Source: Mucor racemosus
Taxonomy: Eukaryota; Mucoromycota; Mucoromycetes; Mucorales; Mucoraceae
Direction of reading: 5' to 3'
Assembly (NCBI GenBank): GCA_027405735.1
Contig: JAPEHQ010000001.1
Span: 1,240,001-1,304,000 of the forward strand
Length of the DNA: 64,000 bases
Made by a program: the position numbers and the translations under genes. The notes under the pieces were generated by a model that was not told the DNA's origin, did no database searches, and was given only the letters and a program-made list of their open reading frames with translations. Shown piece after piece: positions 46,498 through 59,985 of the stretch (positions within the stretch are counted from its first letter, which is position 1; every line of letters starts with the position of its first letter).

Positions 46498-49400
46498 GTT
46501 GTTTTTTTTTTTTTTTTTCGTGCGGGGGTGAAAGAAAAAGGGTTCAAAATTTAGTTGGTCTGCTGTGTACAAGGTATCGAAGTATATTACATACTATTGA
46601 GTCTATTTTGTATTCCCGAATGGCCTCATCCCCAATCAAAAGAGTTATGACACTTGTTACATTTGTTCCAAGCGGTCTTTACTTGATCCAGTACGCAATG
46701 CTTATTCTTTTCCCTTGCATGTAAAATGGCAGGTTCAAAAAATACTTTAAAAGCAAAACGATTGATTCGATCGGTATGCTAACCTTCAACAAGTTTGAGA
46801 AATTTTTTTCGGTCATTGACTGATAGTTATACAGAAATCAATAAAAAGATGCCATCAGGAAACATCTGAAAACCCCAGTTGTATTATTTTCTTTTGCATT
46901 TTGCTATTTATTGGATATAGATGCCTTTGATCACCACGATATAAACGAGAAGCTGGTCTCATTTTTTTCCATATCCCAAAGAGCGGTATTTAAATTAAAA
47001 ATACAGCTACTTCCATCATGACCGATGTGATATTTGCAGTACTTAGTGAATTACAAGCGTGCCCATGCCATCGCTAATTCATTTAGACGACGAGCAACCA
47101 CGGAGAGCAGTGAAAGAAATGAAGTTTATATGTATACATGATAGCGATGTATTTGAGAAAAATTAAGCGAAAAGTAAAGTAAAGCATTTTGAAACAGTAC
47201 AGATAAAGTCTTTGTTTTTAATAATATGATAAATTAAACTAAAATGTCAAAACAAAAAATACTTCCATGCAAAGCATAGACTAAAGATACCTTTTGCACT
47301 TGATTTTGTAAAATTTATCATGAAAAGAATCGGTGGAAATTACTTGAAATTGGCAGTTTTATTATATTTTAATGGGAAAAAAAAATCCTTTGTAGAGAAT
47401 TAGAACATGCATCATATAAAAAACCAAGCCAATTGGTTTTTATAGGCCTACATCTTTAACATGTATTCAAGAAACGGCTTTTTGGCATTAGCATGTCCAA
47501 ATTCGCCTACCCGAGGGCTTCTAATTGATCAAAAAGTTCAAAAACAAGTCAAATGAAGTATTGAAAAAGTTGACTAATTCATTTTTAATCATCTTTAATT
47601 GAGCCAAATTTGTGTTTTGTTGTCTATTAGACATGCTTGCATTGATATCAAATCATAAATCAAGAATTATATCTTCATTAAATTACGAAAACGTCCAACG
47701 AAATGCGATCGTTTCACTAAAATCCATAAAAATCCGAATTTTAAAGGGCGTAAAACTAAGGATATAAATATCCCCTGATTCTCTGAAGTATATAGATATA
47801 ATACTTTCGTCTATTAAAATCATTTTTATGCACTTTTACAAGTTTTGTAAATTTTTCTTTGTTCATCGATTTTGGACGAGGTATTATAAGGGAAAATTGG
47901 CGATTTTGACAAAAATCAATTTTAAACCCAAAAAACAGGATATTTCTATAAGGCATATATTGATATTAAATAACCGTAAGAGTTCAATCTTCATTTTGAA
48001 ATAACTTATTTGAAGATTGTACGCAATTTTTTTTTGACTTTTTCGCATAAAACTGTTATTTCTATCATGTTAAATTGCGCAACATTTTGTGAGAAAAAAT
48101 ATGCTCAAAGTAGTATCATTCGATCTGTATAAAAAAATACTACTAGAAGTAATTATTAAACTGCCCATCATTGTTATTACGTTTGCAAAGATATCTTCCA
48201 AAATCCATTTTTTTTCTTGAAAAGTTCGATTTGGCAAATCCGAAATCGAATTGCAACATAATAAGAATTTAAACGTCGATATCAAAAATTTCTGGTGTCA
48301 AAAGTGATGTTTTTGATGAATTAATGCTATAAACATATGATCTCACTTGGTATTATACTAGAAATATAATGAGTAACTATAATTGAGGTGTTATTATTGG
48401 CTTAATTAGCTATTTCTGTTATTAAATCTTCACGGTTGACAAATAATTGACTCAAAGCTTACGCAATCTGCAAAAATTTGGATTTTAAAAACTTAATTTA
48501 ATCCGATCGATACTATAAACTTATGATTCTTGGAATAAGCGAGTTTAAAGAATATAAAATGTATATAAAAACGAAGCTTTATATACTCAAATTAGTGCTG
48601 TTGTGTGGGAATCATTTTCACACATGCTTGCTTTTTAATTGACGCATGATAATCATTTCAAATCCATCGATGCTTTTATAGTATGTCAAGGCACTCTTTT
48701 TAAATAATAAAGTTGGAATTCGTATGTATGATATTGTGAAGACACAAGAAGAGAATTTGCTTAGTACCAAGCCTTTTTGGAGTTTTAGATAAAGTGGTTT
48801 ATTAAGGAGTAATTGGTTGTTGATAAAAGAAGATTGTGCCTACAAGATCCGAATATAACACTAAGACATTTTGTCATGAATCTGAAATTTAAGGATGATG
48901 TTCAAATAACCTATATTTGAAATTTTATAAATCAGGATTCGGCTAATTGATGTTTATACATGTGCACATGTAGATCCTTTTACTTTCCAACAATGATTGT
49001 ATAAAAATATACACATGTAAAAATAGATATGCTGGTTTTGTCCAGGTAATGCTTATCCCAACAAATTTACAATTGATATTTCATTTACATATGAGATTTA
49101 CATGATTCAAATACAGCATTAAAAAATCACGTAAATGGAGAAATGATACTAAAAAGATAATATCATCATAAATGAACTTTTTAGCGTATAAAATCGGAAA
49201 ATCCTGTATAAATAAACCTGTACATGCAATCATTGTGATTTAAACTGACTAAAAATATAATTGTAGTGTTTATATACAACCAACTTGGATCTTTTTTTAA
49301 CTTGTAGTATTATATAGTTATTACTTGCTGTAAAGTATAAAGAAAATAAAAAGATCAAAGTATATATTTATATTATGAATTTGGTTTATTTACACGTGTA

Positions 49401-49728
49401 GAACTATGTACGATTGTCTGGAAATGAGATATAGAAATGCCCAAATGCATACTTAAAAAGGCAAGTTGAGCATAATTAACTCTTTTGTCTGGACCGGGAA
49501 TCGCGGTACTTGCAACGGATTTTGTGTAATGTTGTTTGAAGGTTAAAAATCTGTCAGTTCAGTCAGGAACCCAGAGTTATTAATTTAGCTTTATTGTTCT
49601 AGCCCTTATATTTATAATGCCCAATTACCTCGGGATTACAATTAACAATTGTTATATAAATTATAACAATGAAAATTCTGTATAAATGTTTGCTCTTTTT
49701 TTCATTTCTTTTTATAAAATTATACTTG
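46498..49728. other. Gene-free region with R2-like debris
   Basis: The first 250 bp are the tim23 upstream region. The stretch near 47860-47960 (GGACGAGGTATTATAAGGGA) resembles the inner part of R2. No tRNA, gene or well-bounded element is seen. Confidence 0.45.
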
Positions 49729-50556
49729 ATGGTGAACCGAAAAACAAAGCGTAACTCTCCTCCCCATCTTCATACAACAACCGCTTCTGTTTTAGATTCT
49801 AAATTTACTAATGGTGGTTTTGCAAAATGGTCCAAGGTACTTCAATTGATATCCCCACCAAATAAGAAGAGAAGAGCAGTTGCATTGATTGGACAATCTT
49901 GCGAGAATAGTGATGAAGATGATGAAGACGATGAGGATGATGAGGATGATGAGGGTGATGAGGAAGATGAAGATGATGATGATGAAGATGATGATGATGA
50001 GAATAAATATAGTAAATATGAGCAAGAAATTGTATTAAAAAGAGTTCAAAAGCAAGATAGCATTAGCAAACAGAAAATGTTAAATCGAAGAGCCATGTAT
50101 ATACCCAATCCAGTGCAATGTAATGATGGTCCAAAAGATTCATGGCACAAATGGACTCTCTATCGTGCAACCTACCAAAAGCTCCGCAAAAACTCATTAC
50201 CACTTTCGGAAAGCCTTCATTTGAAGAGAATGCTTGTCAATTTACAACAAGATGAATCAATCCAAACTCATTTAAAACAACAGCAAAGTATGCCAATAAA
50301 TCGCATCAAAAACAACAACAATGATGATGAAGATGATGTTCCATTAGGGACACTGCTCGAAAACAAAAAAGCATCATCATTGCCATCGAAACCACATTCA
50401 CCACATTCACCACCAATGATGACAGCAATAACAAAACCAAAAGCGCTTTATCATCGCATGGCAGTTACTCCACCACCGAATGTTTTAAACTTGTTTCATC
50501 GACAACCATGCTATTACTATAATAATATGCAATCATTTCCTGTACAATTTATCTAA
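49729..50556 (+). CDS. Unrecognised protein with a long acidic Asp/Glu tract
   Basis: A single-exon frame of 275 residues from MVNRKTKRNSPPHLH. The order is a short basic N-terminus, FAKWSKVLQLISPPNKKRRA (a likely nuclear-localisation cluster KKRR), a tract of about 45 mostly Asp/Glu residues encoded by GATGAN repeats, then KDSWHKWTLYRATYQKLRK, a polar linker, and a Pro/His-rich tail ending FHRQPCYYYNN. No family is recognised. The acidic tract and NLS-like cluster suggest a nuclear or chromatin-associated protein, but this is inference. An upstream in-frame Met at 49669 would add 20 hydrophobic residues, less likely for such a protein. It is convergent with the cold-shock gene. Confidence 0.6.
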   Translation: MVNRKTKRNSPPHLHTTTASVLDSKFTNGGFAKWSKVLQLISPPNKKRRAVALIGQSCENSDEDDEDDEDDEDDEGDEEDEDDDDEDDDDENKYSKYEQEIVLKRVQKQDSISKQKMLNRRAMYIPNPVQCNDGPKDSWHKWTLYRATYQKLRKNSLPLSESLHLKRMLVNLQQDESIQTHLKQQQSMPINRIKNNNNDDEDDVPLGTLLENKKASSLPSKPHSPHSPPMMTAITKPKALYHRMAVTPPPNVLNLFHRQPCYYYNNMQSFPVQFI

Positions 50557-50783
50557 GAAAACAATAAAATTCATTTGTAAATAGCATATATTATCTTCTC
50601 TCCTTTTATCCAATTAACTGGTTTTCTCTTGGCTTTTTTTATTGTGGAAATAAGGTAGCACAATCAGACATAATTGTTAAAACTAGACTGAATGCAATGA
50701 AATATAGCATCCTTTGTAAATCAATTGACATCACTTTTTTTATTCAAGAAAATATATATAAAAAAAACTGTTATACAGTATAA

Positions 50784-50849
50784 TCAAGATAAATTTTCAT
50801 TGTTATTGTTGGATGGCGAAAGAAGATGAGCAGGAGGCGTTATTATTGT

Positions 50850-50895
<46 letters not shown>

Positions 50896-51869
50896 GGAGA
50901 TGGTGAAATTGGGGTTGAAGTCATGGCATTGTTATCAAAAAATTGAGGTTGATTTGTTGTAGCAGTACTAGGAGGAGGATACATCATATAACCATTATAC
51001 TGTTGTGGTTGTAATTGTGGCGATATAGAATTTGTTGCTGTTGGAAAACCACCACTATTACCATACTGTGGATAATGCAATGGCTGTTGTTGCATATATT
51101 GATATCCTTGTAACGCGCCATAACCAAAAGGTGACGCATAGGGATCCATCATAAAACCTTGCATAACGGAAATTTTATTATATTTATCCAAACCACTGCC
51201 TAAAATAAACATACCTCCACCGTTATAAGGTCCTCCTGCTGGTCCTCCTCTATTATTGTTATTATTACGATAACCATGGTGACTATACATAATCAAAACA
51301 TTAATACAAATCAAGTAATCAATTAAAAAAAAAACAAAATTTTACTTGGGATAATATTGTCTTTGAGCTCTAGGATCTCCTTGAACGGATACACCTTGAG
51401 GACCAGTTACATTAGATGCTTGCATACCTTTTGGGCCTTGAACTAAATCATATTCCACCTATCATTGAATGTAAGTATATGAATATCTGAAAACTGCCAT
51501 TATCTCTTTTTTTTTACCTCTTCGCCCTACATGAAGAAAAAAAAACACAATGCATATAAGCAGCTGGTTTAAATATTTATGCAGTAATTTTGGTTTCCCT
51601 CTCTTTCTCTTTCTCTTTCTCTCTTTCTTTTTTCCTTTTTTTTTTTCACTTACCTCTGCTAGACTCTTGAATCCACCGTCATTATGAATTGCTGTATGAT
51701 GTACAAAAACCTCTATTTACAATATAAATATTTTCCCATCTTATCTGCAGTCTCGCAATATACCTTCAATATCATCATTCTCTTGTTTTGTATCGGGTAA
51801 AATAAACCCAAACCCTTTTGTTGAATTGAAAAACTTTACACGACCCTTATGACGAATACTGTTTTCCAT
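50784..51869 (-). CDS. Cold-shock-domain (Y-box type) RNA-binding protein
   Basis: Predicted single-stranded RNA/DNA-binding regulator of mRNA fate. Five exons (51869-51764, 51712-51654, 51526-51518, 51458-51346, 51282-50784) join in frame to 261 residues. The cold-shock domain occupies about residues 8-70: GRVKFFNSTKGFGFILPD contains RNP1 (KGFGFI), EVFVHHTAI contains RNP2, and EGEEVEYDLVQGPKGMQA closes the domain. The third exon is only 9 nt (codons for Gly-Glu-Glu), and without it the conserved EGEEVEY loop is lost. The tail is rich in Asn, Gly, Tyr, Pro and Gln with a 10-11 Gln run, typical of low-complexity regions that support granule formation. One intron contains a long pyrimidine tract that sets the microexon acceptor. 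Confidence 0.88.
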
Positions 51870-52544
51870 CTTTTCAAGGGAATATTTTTACGAAAATATA
51901 AAAATATGAAGAGAAAAAAGGGATGTTTGTCAAAATATGATTTTTCTATTTGAGAATAATTGGATTTTTTAGGCCAATAGCATGATCAAACACCATCCGG
52001 CGTCTTAATATTCTGTACTACTGCTACCAACTCGCAATGCATTATTATTATATAAATTTAATCTCACTTTTAGAAACTCTTTGCATATGCTCTATTTTAT
52101 GGACTTTACTTGCCAATCTGTAGTGGATTATACGAGTAATCTCGTCTTTAATTGATTAATGTATATAGAATCAAATAGCACTAAATCTCTTGTATCAAGA
52201 TTTCAAATTCCATTTGCATGAAATTCTGGATAGAAGTTAGCTATTTGTTACATTTTAACTAAATAAAGTTCACGAGTATAATGATACCAAGTTGACTTGC
52301 TCTTGTCTTGATATATGCTGCATATATTGAATGATTAATATCAATATAATATATCCATGAATATCAAATTATATCCTTTGATTATTTCCAAAAATAAATT
52401 ATGAATAGTATGTTGAATGGAAAATATTGCACATAACTGGGGCTAAAGCCTAGCTATGTAAATCGACGAATAGTTCTTTAATCTGTATTTACAAATATAG
52501 GGTACATCTGCTACACAAAAAAAAATAATAACGAATTGCTTTAT
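51870..52544. other. Spacer between the cold-shock and PH-domain genes
   Basis: Promoter region of the cold-shock gene (minus strand) and 3' flank of the PH-domain gene. AT-rich with no gene-like frame. Confidence 0.5.
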
Positions 52545-55017
52545 TCATTTACTCGACAATAATCCAAACTCGACATTCAAAGTTTCCAACCATTGATCTC
52601 TTTCTTGCCTGCTTCTAGCTTTAAACACCCAGCATGTTCCTCGGTTACCTAAGCGATGGCCCAGCTTGAATATAGATAAATATTCTCGAACATTGGGTAC
52701 AAAATGTTTTTTCGCTAATTGCCAAATAACAAAAATACATTCAGATGTTTTGTTTCCTCCAGTAACTGTTCCATCTTTATAGAATCTTAAAGGCTCTATT
52801 TTTTCATGCTCATATTTGTCTAATATGCATTCATCTCCAGAATAAACGTATGCATCTTTCAAATGTAATACAACTCGCTTTTTTTCATACAAAATCATTT
52901 CTTTGCGTTGCTGTGTATGTTCTTCGTTTTGGGATGTACGCATGCAATTAAATAATACATTTTGACGTTGAGGATTTTTGTGCAATGTATCAAACATAAT
53001 AAGTCCATCGTAGTTTTCACTTTTGCTTAATACGCAATATTGTGGTTGAAACGATTTTTTAAAATTCTGCTTTACATATAAAAAACCAGATTGCTTTTCA
53101 CAAAATGTTAGTTGTTATTGCGTTTTTGGAATGCTAAAATATGCGTTATAAACCTACCAAAATGCTTTTATTTCCATCATATCCTCGATGATGCTGATAT
53201 GAAAGGGGGGAATTTGATAAAAGAAGGTCCATTTTGATCATATTGTTTATCAATGTCACCCACTGTAACATGGTTTGAGTGCTTAAAGCTTCGTAGTACA
53301 AAACAGTGTCATTTATATGAATTTCAAATGTGTTGGATGCAGCATGTTGTGTGCCCTTTTGTAACATTGGTTGAACCCGAGTCACTCTGTGTAAATCCAA
53401 CACTAAATGTGCATTGACCAGCTTTGTAGGATCAGGCAAAGGGATTGATTCTGGGGATGCATATTTGAAATGAGGTGATGATTGATTGCCTAATTCGTAA
53501 ATACGCTTCTTATTCTCCTTGGATATCATGAGCTTTCTTTGTTGAAGTAATAATCCTGATGTTGCTGAAAACCAATTGTGGTGTTTCTTTTGCTTAGATT
53601 GCTCTTCTCGTTGTCTTTGGTTTTCTTGACGTTGTGCTTGGCGTTTATAAAAGTAATAATAAGGCCCATCAAAGAAAAAGAGATGATTCCCATATAACAC
53701 AACGTAAAAATAAGATTTTTTACATTTGATCTTTTGGTGAGTTTTAGTTTTTGTCCATGTTTTGTTGATTAATAAGCTATCAAATGTTATAATCTATTCA
53801 AAAAAGAATCGAGTCAATTCGGTTCATATATAAGCATTATTAGACTAAACCCACTCTTTTATCTAGCTTCCATTTTTCCGATGGATCTTCTGAAGTATGT
53901 AGTTCTAATACATGTTGCTAATTTTTTAAAATAAAAAACTTGTTAAATTACCACATAAATCTTTAATATTATGCTTCTTACTTGCTCAATCAATTGAGGC
54001 CCAATCAACTCTGTATTCTCAGTAAGCCATTCAATTCTATCGCCCGAGGTTACCACAGTTCCTGCCTTTTTAGTTGAAACATCGGTTGGTCTCCAACAAA
54101 GACGAAAATCGTTTCGAAGCCAATCTGTTGTATGCAATAAATCATCTTTTTGCAGTAATGATCTTATTACTGGTTTAATATCTTGAATGTGTATATTTAA
54201 AAGGGTATCTTTAGTGTGTTTTAATATATAATCTAAGGGTAATCGGATCTGCATTGGTGTGTCAATCATAACTTGAATATCTATAAAGGGTGGGATTGGT
54301 TTTTTACAAGTTGGTAATGCAGGTAATGTATGATACATGGCCATATACCAATCTTGTGCATCTGATAAACTCCCACTTTGAAAATGAAATGATATAATAG
54401 ATTTAGTTTCATAATGTACAAACTCCAAACACCAAATGTAATCTTGGATTGAAACTAATGATAAACGAACTCGTCTATAGGGGTATTTGTTATCTAGATA
54501 AATAACATGTGCAATTCGTTGTGTACGAAGAAAGGTGGTCTAAATGAATATTTACATTAGTCTCAAATGAACGCATAACAAAAGGTATAATAGTTATACA
54601 TACTGTCACGTGGTATAATTCGATTTTATCTGGCCTTAACACTGCTTTAAACTGCCTCCATCTTAATCGAGTCTTTCGTAACTGTAATTCACGAGTTGTT
54701 GATTTTTTCTTTGTATACCATTGGGCTGTTCTTGTACATAGTACAAGACCTTGCTTTATAATTTCGTCCTTTTCAATATATCGTCTTTCTTCTATAACTG
54801 GTATGATTAAATCTTCTTTATCAACATCAGATGGCGATTGATTGATTTGGTCTGTTGCCCTGGTTGTTGTTGTTGCTGTAAACGGTGAAAGAAACCCGGA
54901 CTGTATTGACTCGCCCGATGACTCGACATATTTTGAATGAGAACTAACTGAATCTGTTGTTATGAGGGGTATAAATGTTGGATATTCTTCTAATGTATGA
55001 AGAATTTGATCAGGCAT
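52545..55017 (-). CDS. Multi-PH-domain protein resembling Spo71/Mug56
   Basis: Five exons (55017-54604, 54539-53982, 53917-53855, 53793-53158, 53093-52545) join in frame to 739 residues. PH-like modules are visible. The first has QGLVLCTRTAQWYTKKK, RLRWRQFKAVLRPDKIELY and later AQDWYMAMY. The middle one has KKSYFYVVLYGNHLFFFDG and MLQWVTLINNM. The last has SGFLYVKQNFKKSFQPQYCV and ends WVFKARSRQERDQWLETLN. The double PH arrangement with large insertions is that of fungal Spo71 and S. pombe Mug56, which act at the forespore membrane. The assignment is by architecture, and a general lipid-binding scaffold is the alternative. Intron 3 uses the donor GTGGGT, and the last intron ends GAAAAG after a CTAAC branch site. 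Those junctions are chosen because they keep PH motifs intact. Confidence 0.75.
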
Positions 55018-56352
55018 AATAAAACAGGGGGGGAAATATCACTCCCATTTCAAAGGAAAGAGAAAAAGGGATTGAGAAAGAACTGTTCATACTTATATAT
55101 TTTAGCAATTAAACTTTTTTCTTTTTGAGTTTTAATCATGTAAAAGAAGAAATGAGTTGTGCTTACTTACCTTTTATATAATGTTTGCAAGAAAAAGCAT
55201 CAATCTAAGAGGAACACAGGGAAATTCCATCTTGGCTCCGGTAAATATGCAATTAACTCAATTTTTTCACAATAATTATATTATAAATTGTAATAAAAAG
55301 GTTTAGTGATATGCCACTATCATAAAAACAGGGCAACACAAAGCCCAATTTGGGGATCAGACTAAAACATTTCCTTGAATAATGTAATGTCATAGTCTTC
55401 AATTTTAGTTAGTTTCCATACTATTACACAATCCAATGTGTACTCCCAACATCTGTCGTTTTTTTTTTGTGGGTTTTAGTTTCATGGATGTCTTGAAAAT
55501 GAAAAGATCACTTGTTGTATTTCACAATCTGTTACAGTATATGGTAACGATGTTTTAAGCAAAAAGATGCATTTCATAACATTCATACCCGAGAATAAGA
55601 AAAGAAACTTGCTTTATTATATTCTCTATGAAAAAAGTAATTGTTTCTACTGGTTGCTATGGTTTGGGCGAAAAAAGTTGGTTCCTGATATCGAATTACT
55701 CGACTATAAATTACTTGTAGGCTATCCATAGAAATCATGCATACAGCCTATCCAAACCCTTTGCTGTATAAACAAAAAATTTGGAAAAAGCCTACAAATT
55801 CCATAGTATTCAAACATGCACAAAAATTGCTATTAATGCTCCAGAGGTGCCTGTAAAAATCCTTTAAATTAGACACTATTCATGAAATAGATCTTGCTAT
55901 TTTGTTATTCAAATCTTTGGAAAGCGAAAAGTTATTAATTATAAAAGAGATCCTTTGCTCTGATTAGTGTTTTACTCTTACCGATTTGCTTAAATTCTCT
56001 TAATAATGAAGAAAGCCAATTGAATATACCTCAAATTTTAATCAAATGTCGAGGCAATGAAAGAAAACATTTCTCATTTCTTTATATATTAGTTACCGAA
56101 CTGATAAACCAAATTGAAATACAAAATAACAAATAGAATGGCTGTAATCTAGCTGTAAAGTCTGCTATTTTATAAAGAATCAACTATTAAAAAGGTTGGC
56201 TTCATTCTTTCAGATTCAAATCAGAAAAGAACATGCTGCATAAAGCATCATAAGACCACGTCACTCTTGTATTATAAAATGCAAGCTTCTTTGGGTCTTC
56301 TCACAAAGCAATTAGATTGCTCTTTTATCTAGTTCTGATATTCAGTTAACTT
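55018..56352. other. Divergent intergenic region
   Basis: It separates two divergently transcribed genes and so holds both promoters. No protein-like frame, tRNA or repeat was recognised. Confidence 0.5.
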
Positions 56353-57746
56353 ATGGCAAAAGCTGTAATAAATTCAGTTAGTATACACATTTAAATTTAA
56401 TTCCATCTCTAATACAATACTTATCTGGAACTTAGGGTCAAGTTCTCGCTGATATAGCTAGAAAATATGAAGACAAACAAGACTGGCATAATGCCCTTGA
56501 AGCGCATAAGAAGGCGGCAGGTATGTAAATTGAATCAGAGCAAAACAAATGCATAATCTAATTTAAATTGATTGATTTCAGCTCATTACGAACGTGCTAT
56601 TTCTAATGAATCCGATATCTTGGTAAGACCTATTTCATGCTACGCAATATCGTATAGCTAATCAATTACTAGACACGGCAGACTTTGAATAGCTTGAAAA
56701 AATCGCATGAGGATAAAATTAAAGAGATATCTTTAAAATTAAATCAACAATCCGAGAATGTATTCGATATGAAAAAGTTGGAGCAAGAAATTTTCGCGAT
56801 CCAACGAGGAGGAAATATTGGAGATTCTTATGCATTAGTGCCGGCAACAGAAGATGGCGATGATGACGATGATGGAGACCCATTTAATCGTTTCTGGGGC
56901 GTTGTAGAGCCTATGGTAAACAAGCTATCACAAACCTCATCACCACCGCCATCTTCTCCATGGCAACAACAGCAACCTGTACTGTATGATACAGCCTTTA
57001 ATGAGGCAGAAACGAATCGAATACAGCAGGAAATGTCTTTTATCAGTGAATCATTTTTTACTGCTCCAAAAAAAACAGATCAGGATCAAATCATATATAC
57101 CCAATCTGATCAAAACCCAATGATATCCACACACAGCCAAGAAGATAATCCTGAAGAAGAAAATAAAAAATTAAAATCACAAATTGCAGACACTAAAAAC
57201 GAGATTCAAAACCTACAACAGGTATGTTGGTACAAATGCTATTATTCACTTGAATAACTCGACTAAAATCTACTATAAAATGTTTAGAAATCAGTGGATA
57301 GTACAGTATTGAAAAGTAGTATTATTCAATTCAAGAACGATGTGCATAAGCAAGCACTACGTATTTTACAAACACAAGAGACTGCCATGATGACACGATC
57401 AGCAATGACTACGGGATCTCCTCTATCGAAGAATATTCGTCATGTAGGAACGAGTACAGCAGAAATCATGAATAGAATTAGAGACTTGGAAGAAGCAAAT
57501 AAAGTCTTGAGATCTCAAAATAGGAAGCAAGATGCATTGATGAATAAGTATAGAGAAAGATGGGAGAAATTAAAAGAAGGAGCTAAAAAGCGACAACCTT
57601 CATCTACCTCATCAGCAGTTGCTGCGTCGTCTGGTGGAGCCACAGCAACGTCGTCTGCCAAAAGCTCTACTTTATTAAGTAACTTGGCGTCAACGAGCCC
57701 ACCAATTACTGCTAGGTTATCATCATCATCTACAACAGAAAACTGA
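56353..57746 (+). CDS. MIT-like domain and coiled-coil protein, possibly Atg38/NRBF2-like
   Basis: Five exons (56353-56376, 56436-56520, 56582-56622, 56673-57221, 57288-57746) join in frame to 385 residues. The N-terminal 70 residues form a helical repeat with MIT/TPR-like pattern (ARKYEDKQDWHNALEAHKKA, then AHYERAISNES). Next come a coiled coil (NSLKKSHEDKIKEISLKLNQ), an acidic and Pro/Gln-rich linker, a second coiled coil (EENKKLKSQIADTKNEIQNL) and a third (IRDLEEANKVLRSQNRKQ). The tail is Ser/Thr/Ala-rich. Atg38/NRBF2 proteins combine an N-terminal MIT domain with coiled coils and support the autophagy PI3-kinase complex. That match is by architecture only. The 24-nt first exon rests on a plausible ATG and a GTTAGT donor and is the least certain part. 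Confidence 0.72.
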
Positions 57747-58900
57747 AAAACAACATGCATATATACAAACATTCATAAAGCATTTCTATTATTATTCTTT
57801 ATTTTTATTTTTTTTTATTTTACAAATCATCGAACAAATACATTACCGACCTATGATAGTAACATTTATTTATCAATCTCGAGTTAACAATATACAAACA
57901 TACATAAAGAAAATGAAAAAAGTGATGTCTATTATGTAATTGCTCCAACCTAAAATGCAAACTCTTCTGTCATATGCATTTACAAAAAACGGGTTCGCAG
58001 GGGATTATTTTGTTCTTTACGAATTACACAATTGTATGAAAGAGTTGAAAACGGTATACCGTATCATGTATGCACTATTTATGCTGGTATGTTTATGAGA
58101 AATTACCAAAGTGATATCTAGATATATAAAAATTGCTAGGTGATTGCTCGTTTTATACAATCAATCAAACAAGCAGCGCTTGTAATTTCTTATGTTTACT
58201 TTTTAACATTAATGTATGCTTTTATTTGTACTATTTCGCTTAATTAAGATATAGTAATTATATGAGCATGAATCGATCAGTAATATCATCCAAAAGCATT
58301 TTGAGCTTCACGAAGGTCTTTTAAACACGTTACAAATTCATGGCCTTGCTCACACTTTCCGTGATATCAAGCGTAGCATACAACTTTTTGAAAAATCAAA
58401 GAATGGGTGTTTTACTCCTATGATTTAACCAGCAAATCAATAGGATAATAATGTTTTAATTATGGACACTGTTATATTTGTAGTACAATATATTTTGAAA
58501 CTTTCAATCCATTTGAATCAATATTCATTGATTACAAGGATTTTTTCATTTGGTTTAAATTTTTTCAAGCAGTGAAAGACAGTTTTCTTGTTGAAAACTG
58601 TGCTTTAGTCCTTCAAAAACAACTGTTAGCTAATGAAATCAAGATACGTTATTCGTATATCTGCTGTGTATTAAGTGCAATTTCAGATGGCTTTCAAATG
58701 CTTTCGATTTTTTCGCCCAATATTAAGTCGAATTACGTCAAATATTCAAAAATATACCTTCTCTCGGTAGGCTATCAATATCTGGTGGAAAATAAAAGAG
58801 TTAATACCAGAATTAAGTGTACTGGCTTTACACATTGACCAAAAATTGACCTAAAATCGATTATAAAAATTAAACGCCTAAATTGAGGTGCCAATTTTTT
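57747..58900. other. 3' flank and AT-rich spacer
   Basis: A candidate polyadenylation region follows the stop codon. The open frame at 58572-58838 (VENCALVLQKQLLANEIKIR) is unrecognised and could belong to an extended R2 element that begins here. No other gene is seen. Confidence 0.4.
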
Positions 58901-58904
58901 GTAT

Positions 58905-59985
58905 TTACAAGATAGATCCAACTGCAAGCTACCCTACCTTTTTTGTTTCAGCAAAAAATCTTGATTTTTCGCCGAGATAATCAAAAGAAAAGTTCCCATC
59001 ACAGCTTACAGCCTACAGTAACTGAGCCCCAAAATTAATTTGCAAAATCGATCAGAAAATGATCCAAAAAAACAAAATCGTTTAATGGCTCATGACCTGC
59101 AAAGTAAGTCGACCTAGTAAATTAAATAGTTTTTGTACAGTTTTGAATTCTACATCCATCTAAATAAAATTCAGACAAACCTTTTACATTAAATTTTGCG
59201 TAAAATGCAATTAACGTTTTGGAAGTTTTTTGAAGATACACATTAATTTTGATAAACATATTTAATATATAAATATTTGAAATGATGCGCAAAACAATTA
59301 TCTATCGATTAAACCATTGCGGAATCTTCTAGCTGCATTTTTGGTAGAGAAAACAAGATTTTTGTCCAACTTTTTTTCAGTTTCAGAATTTGGGATGAGG
59401 GTATATAAGGGAAAAATGGAAGCTAGAAATGAAGGTATATTTTTGTGCACATTTTTGAAAATATCTCCACGAAAAATCAATATTTTGAAAAACACTAAAT
59501 TGGATCCAAGAGAGCTCAAGGCGCTTGATGACATGAGTAAAAAGAAACCGCTATTCAATTTAACAAATATTTTGAAATCTACTACAAGAATGCCAAAAAA
59601 AAATGAAAAAAAATAAAAGTACTCAGAATTCTTTTATACTTAAATATGTTATAAAGCGCTTTAAAACAAGTAAGTTTTATTATTATAAAGTGCTAGTATA
59701 GTTTAATTATTTCTAGAGATATGAAGCCCCAAAGTTTTCAACACTTTAGCAGTGAAATACGCGTAAAAAACCTGAAACCTTAGCACTGAAAAATTAATAT
59801 CAACTGCAAAAAATAGGATATTTCCGGATACTTATTTTTGGATTAAAGGTGAACATCTCAGGTACATTGGAATATAATTTGTTCTTGGTGTTACTTAGTG
59901 AAAAAAAAAGTAGAGCAGGGACGAAAAGTGGGGCTCAGTTTTCAAGGAAAAATCAGTGAATTTTACGTGTTTTTATGCCTTTTGT
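58905..59985 (-). repeat. Repeat family R2, copy 2 (reverse orientation)
   Basis: The reverse complement is collinear with 6425-7500 over the whole length. On the plus strand a 99-codon frame (59317-59616) reads GMRVYKGKMEARNEGIF and RKINILKNTKLDPRELKAL. The same positions in copy 1 (reverse strand) give GMRVYKEKIEVRNENTF and RKINILKNSKLDPRELNEL before breaking at stops. This suggests a once-coding region. Confidence 0.7.

Noticed and set aside
49792..50025. Ile-rich minus-strand frame
   Set aside because: It is the reverse reading of the GAT/GAA tract of the acidic protein; the hydrophobic look is an artefact.
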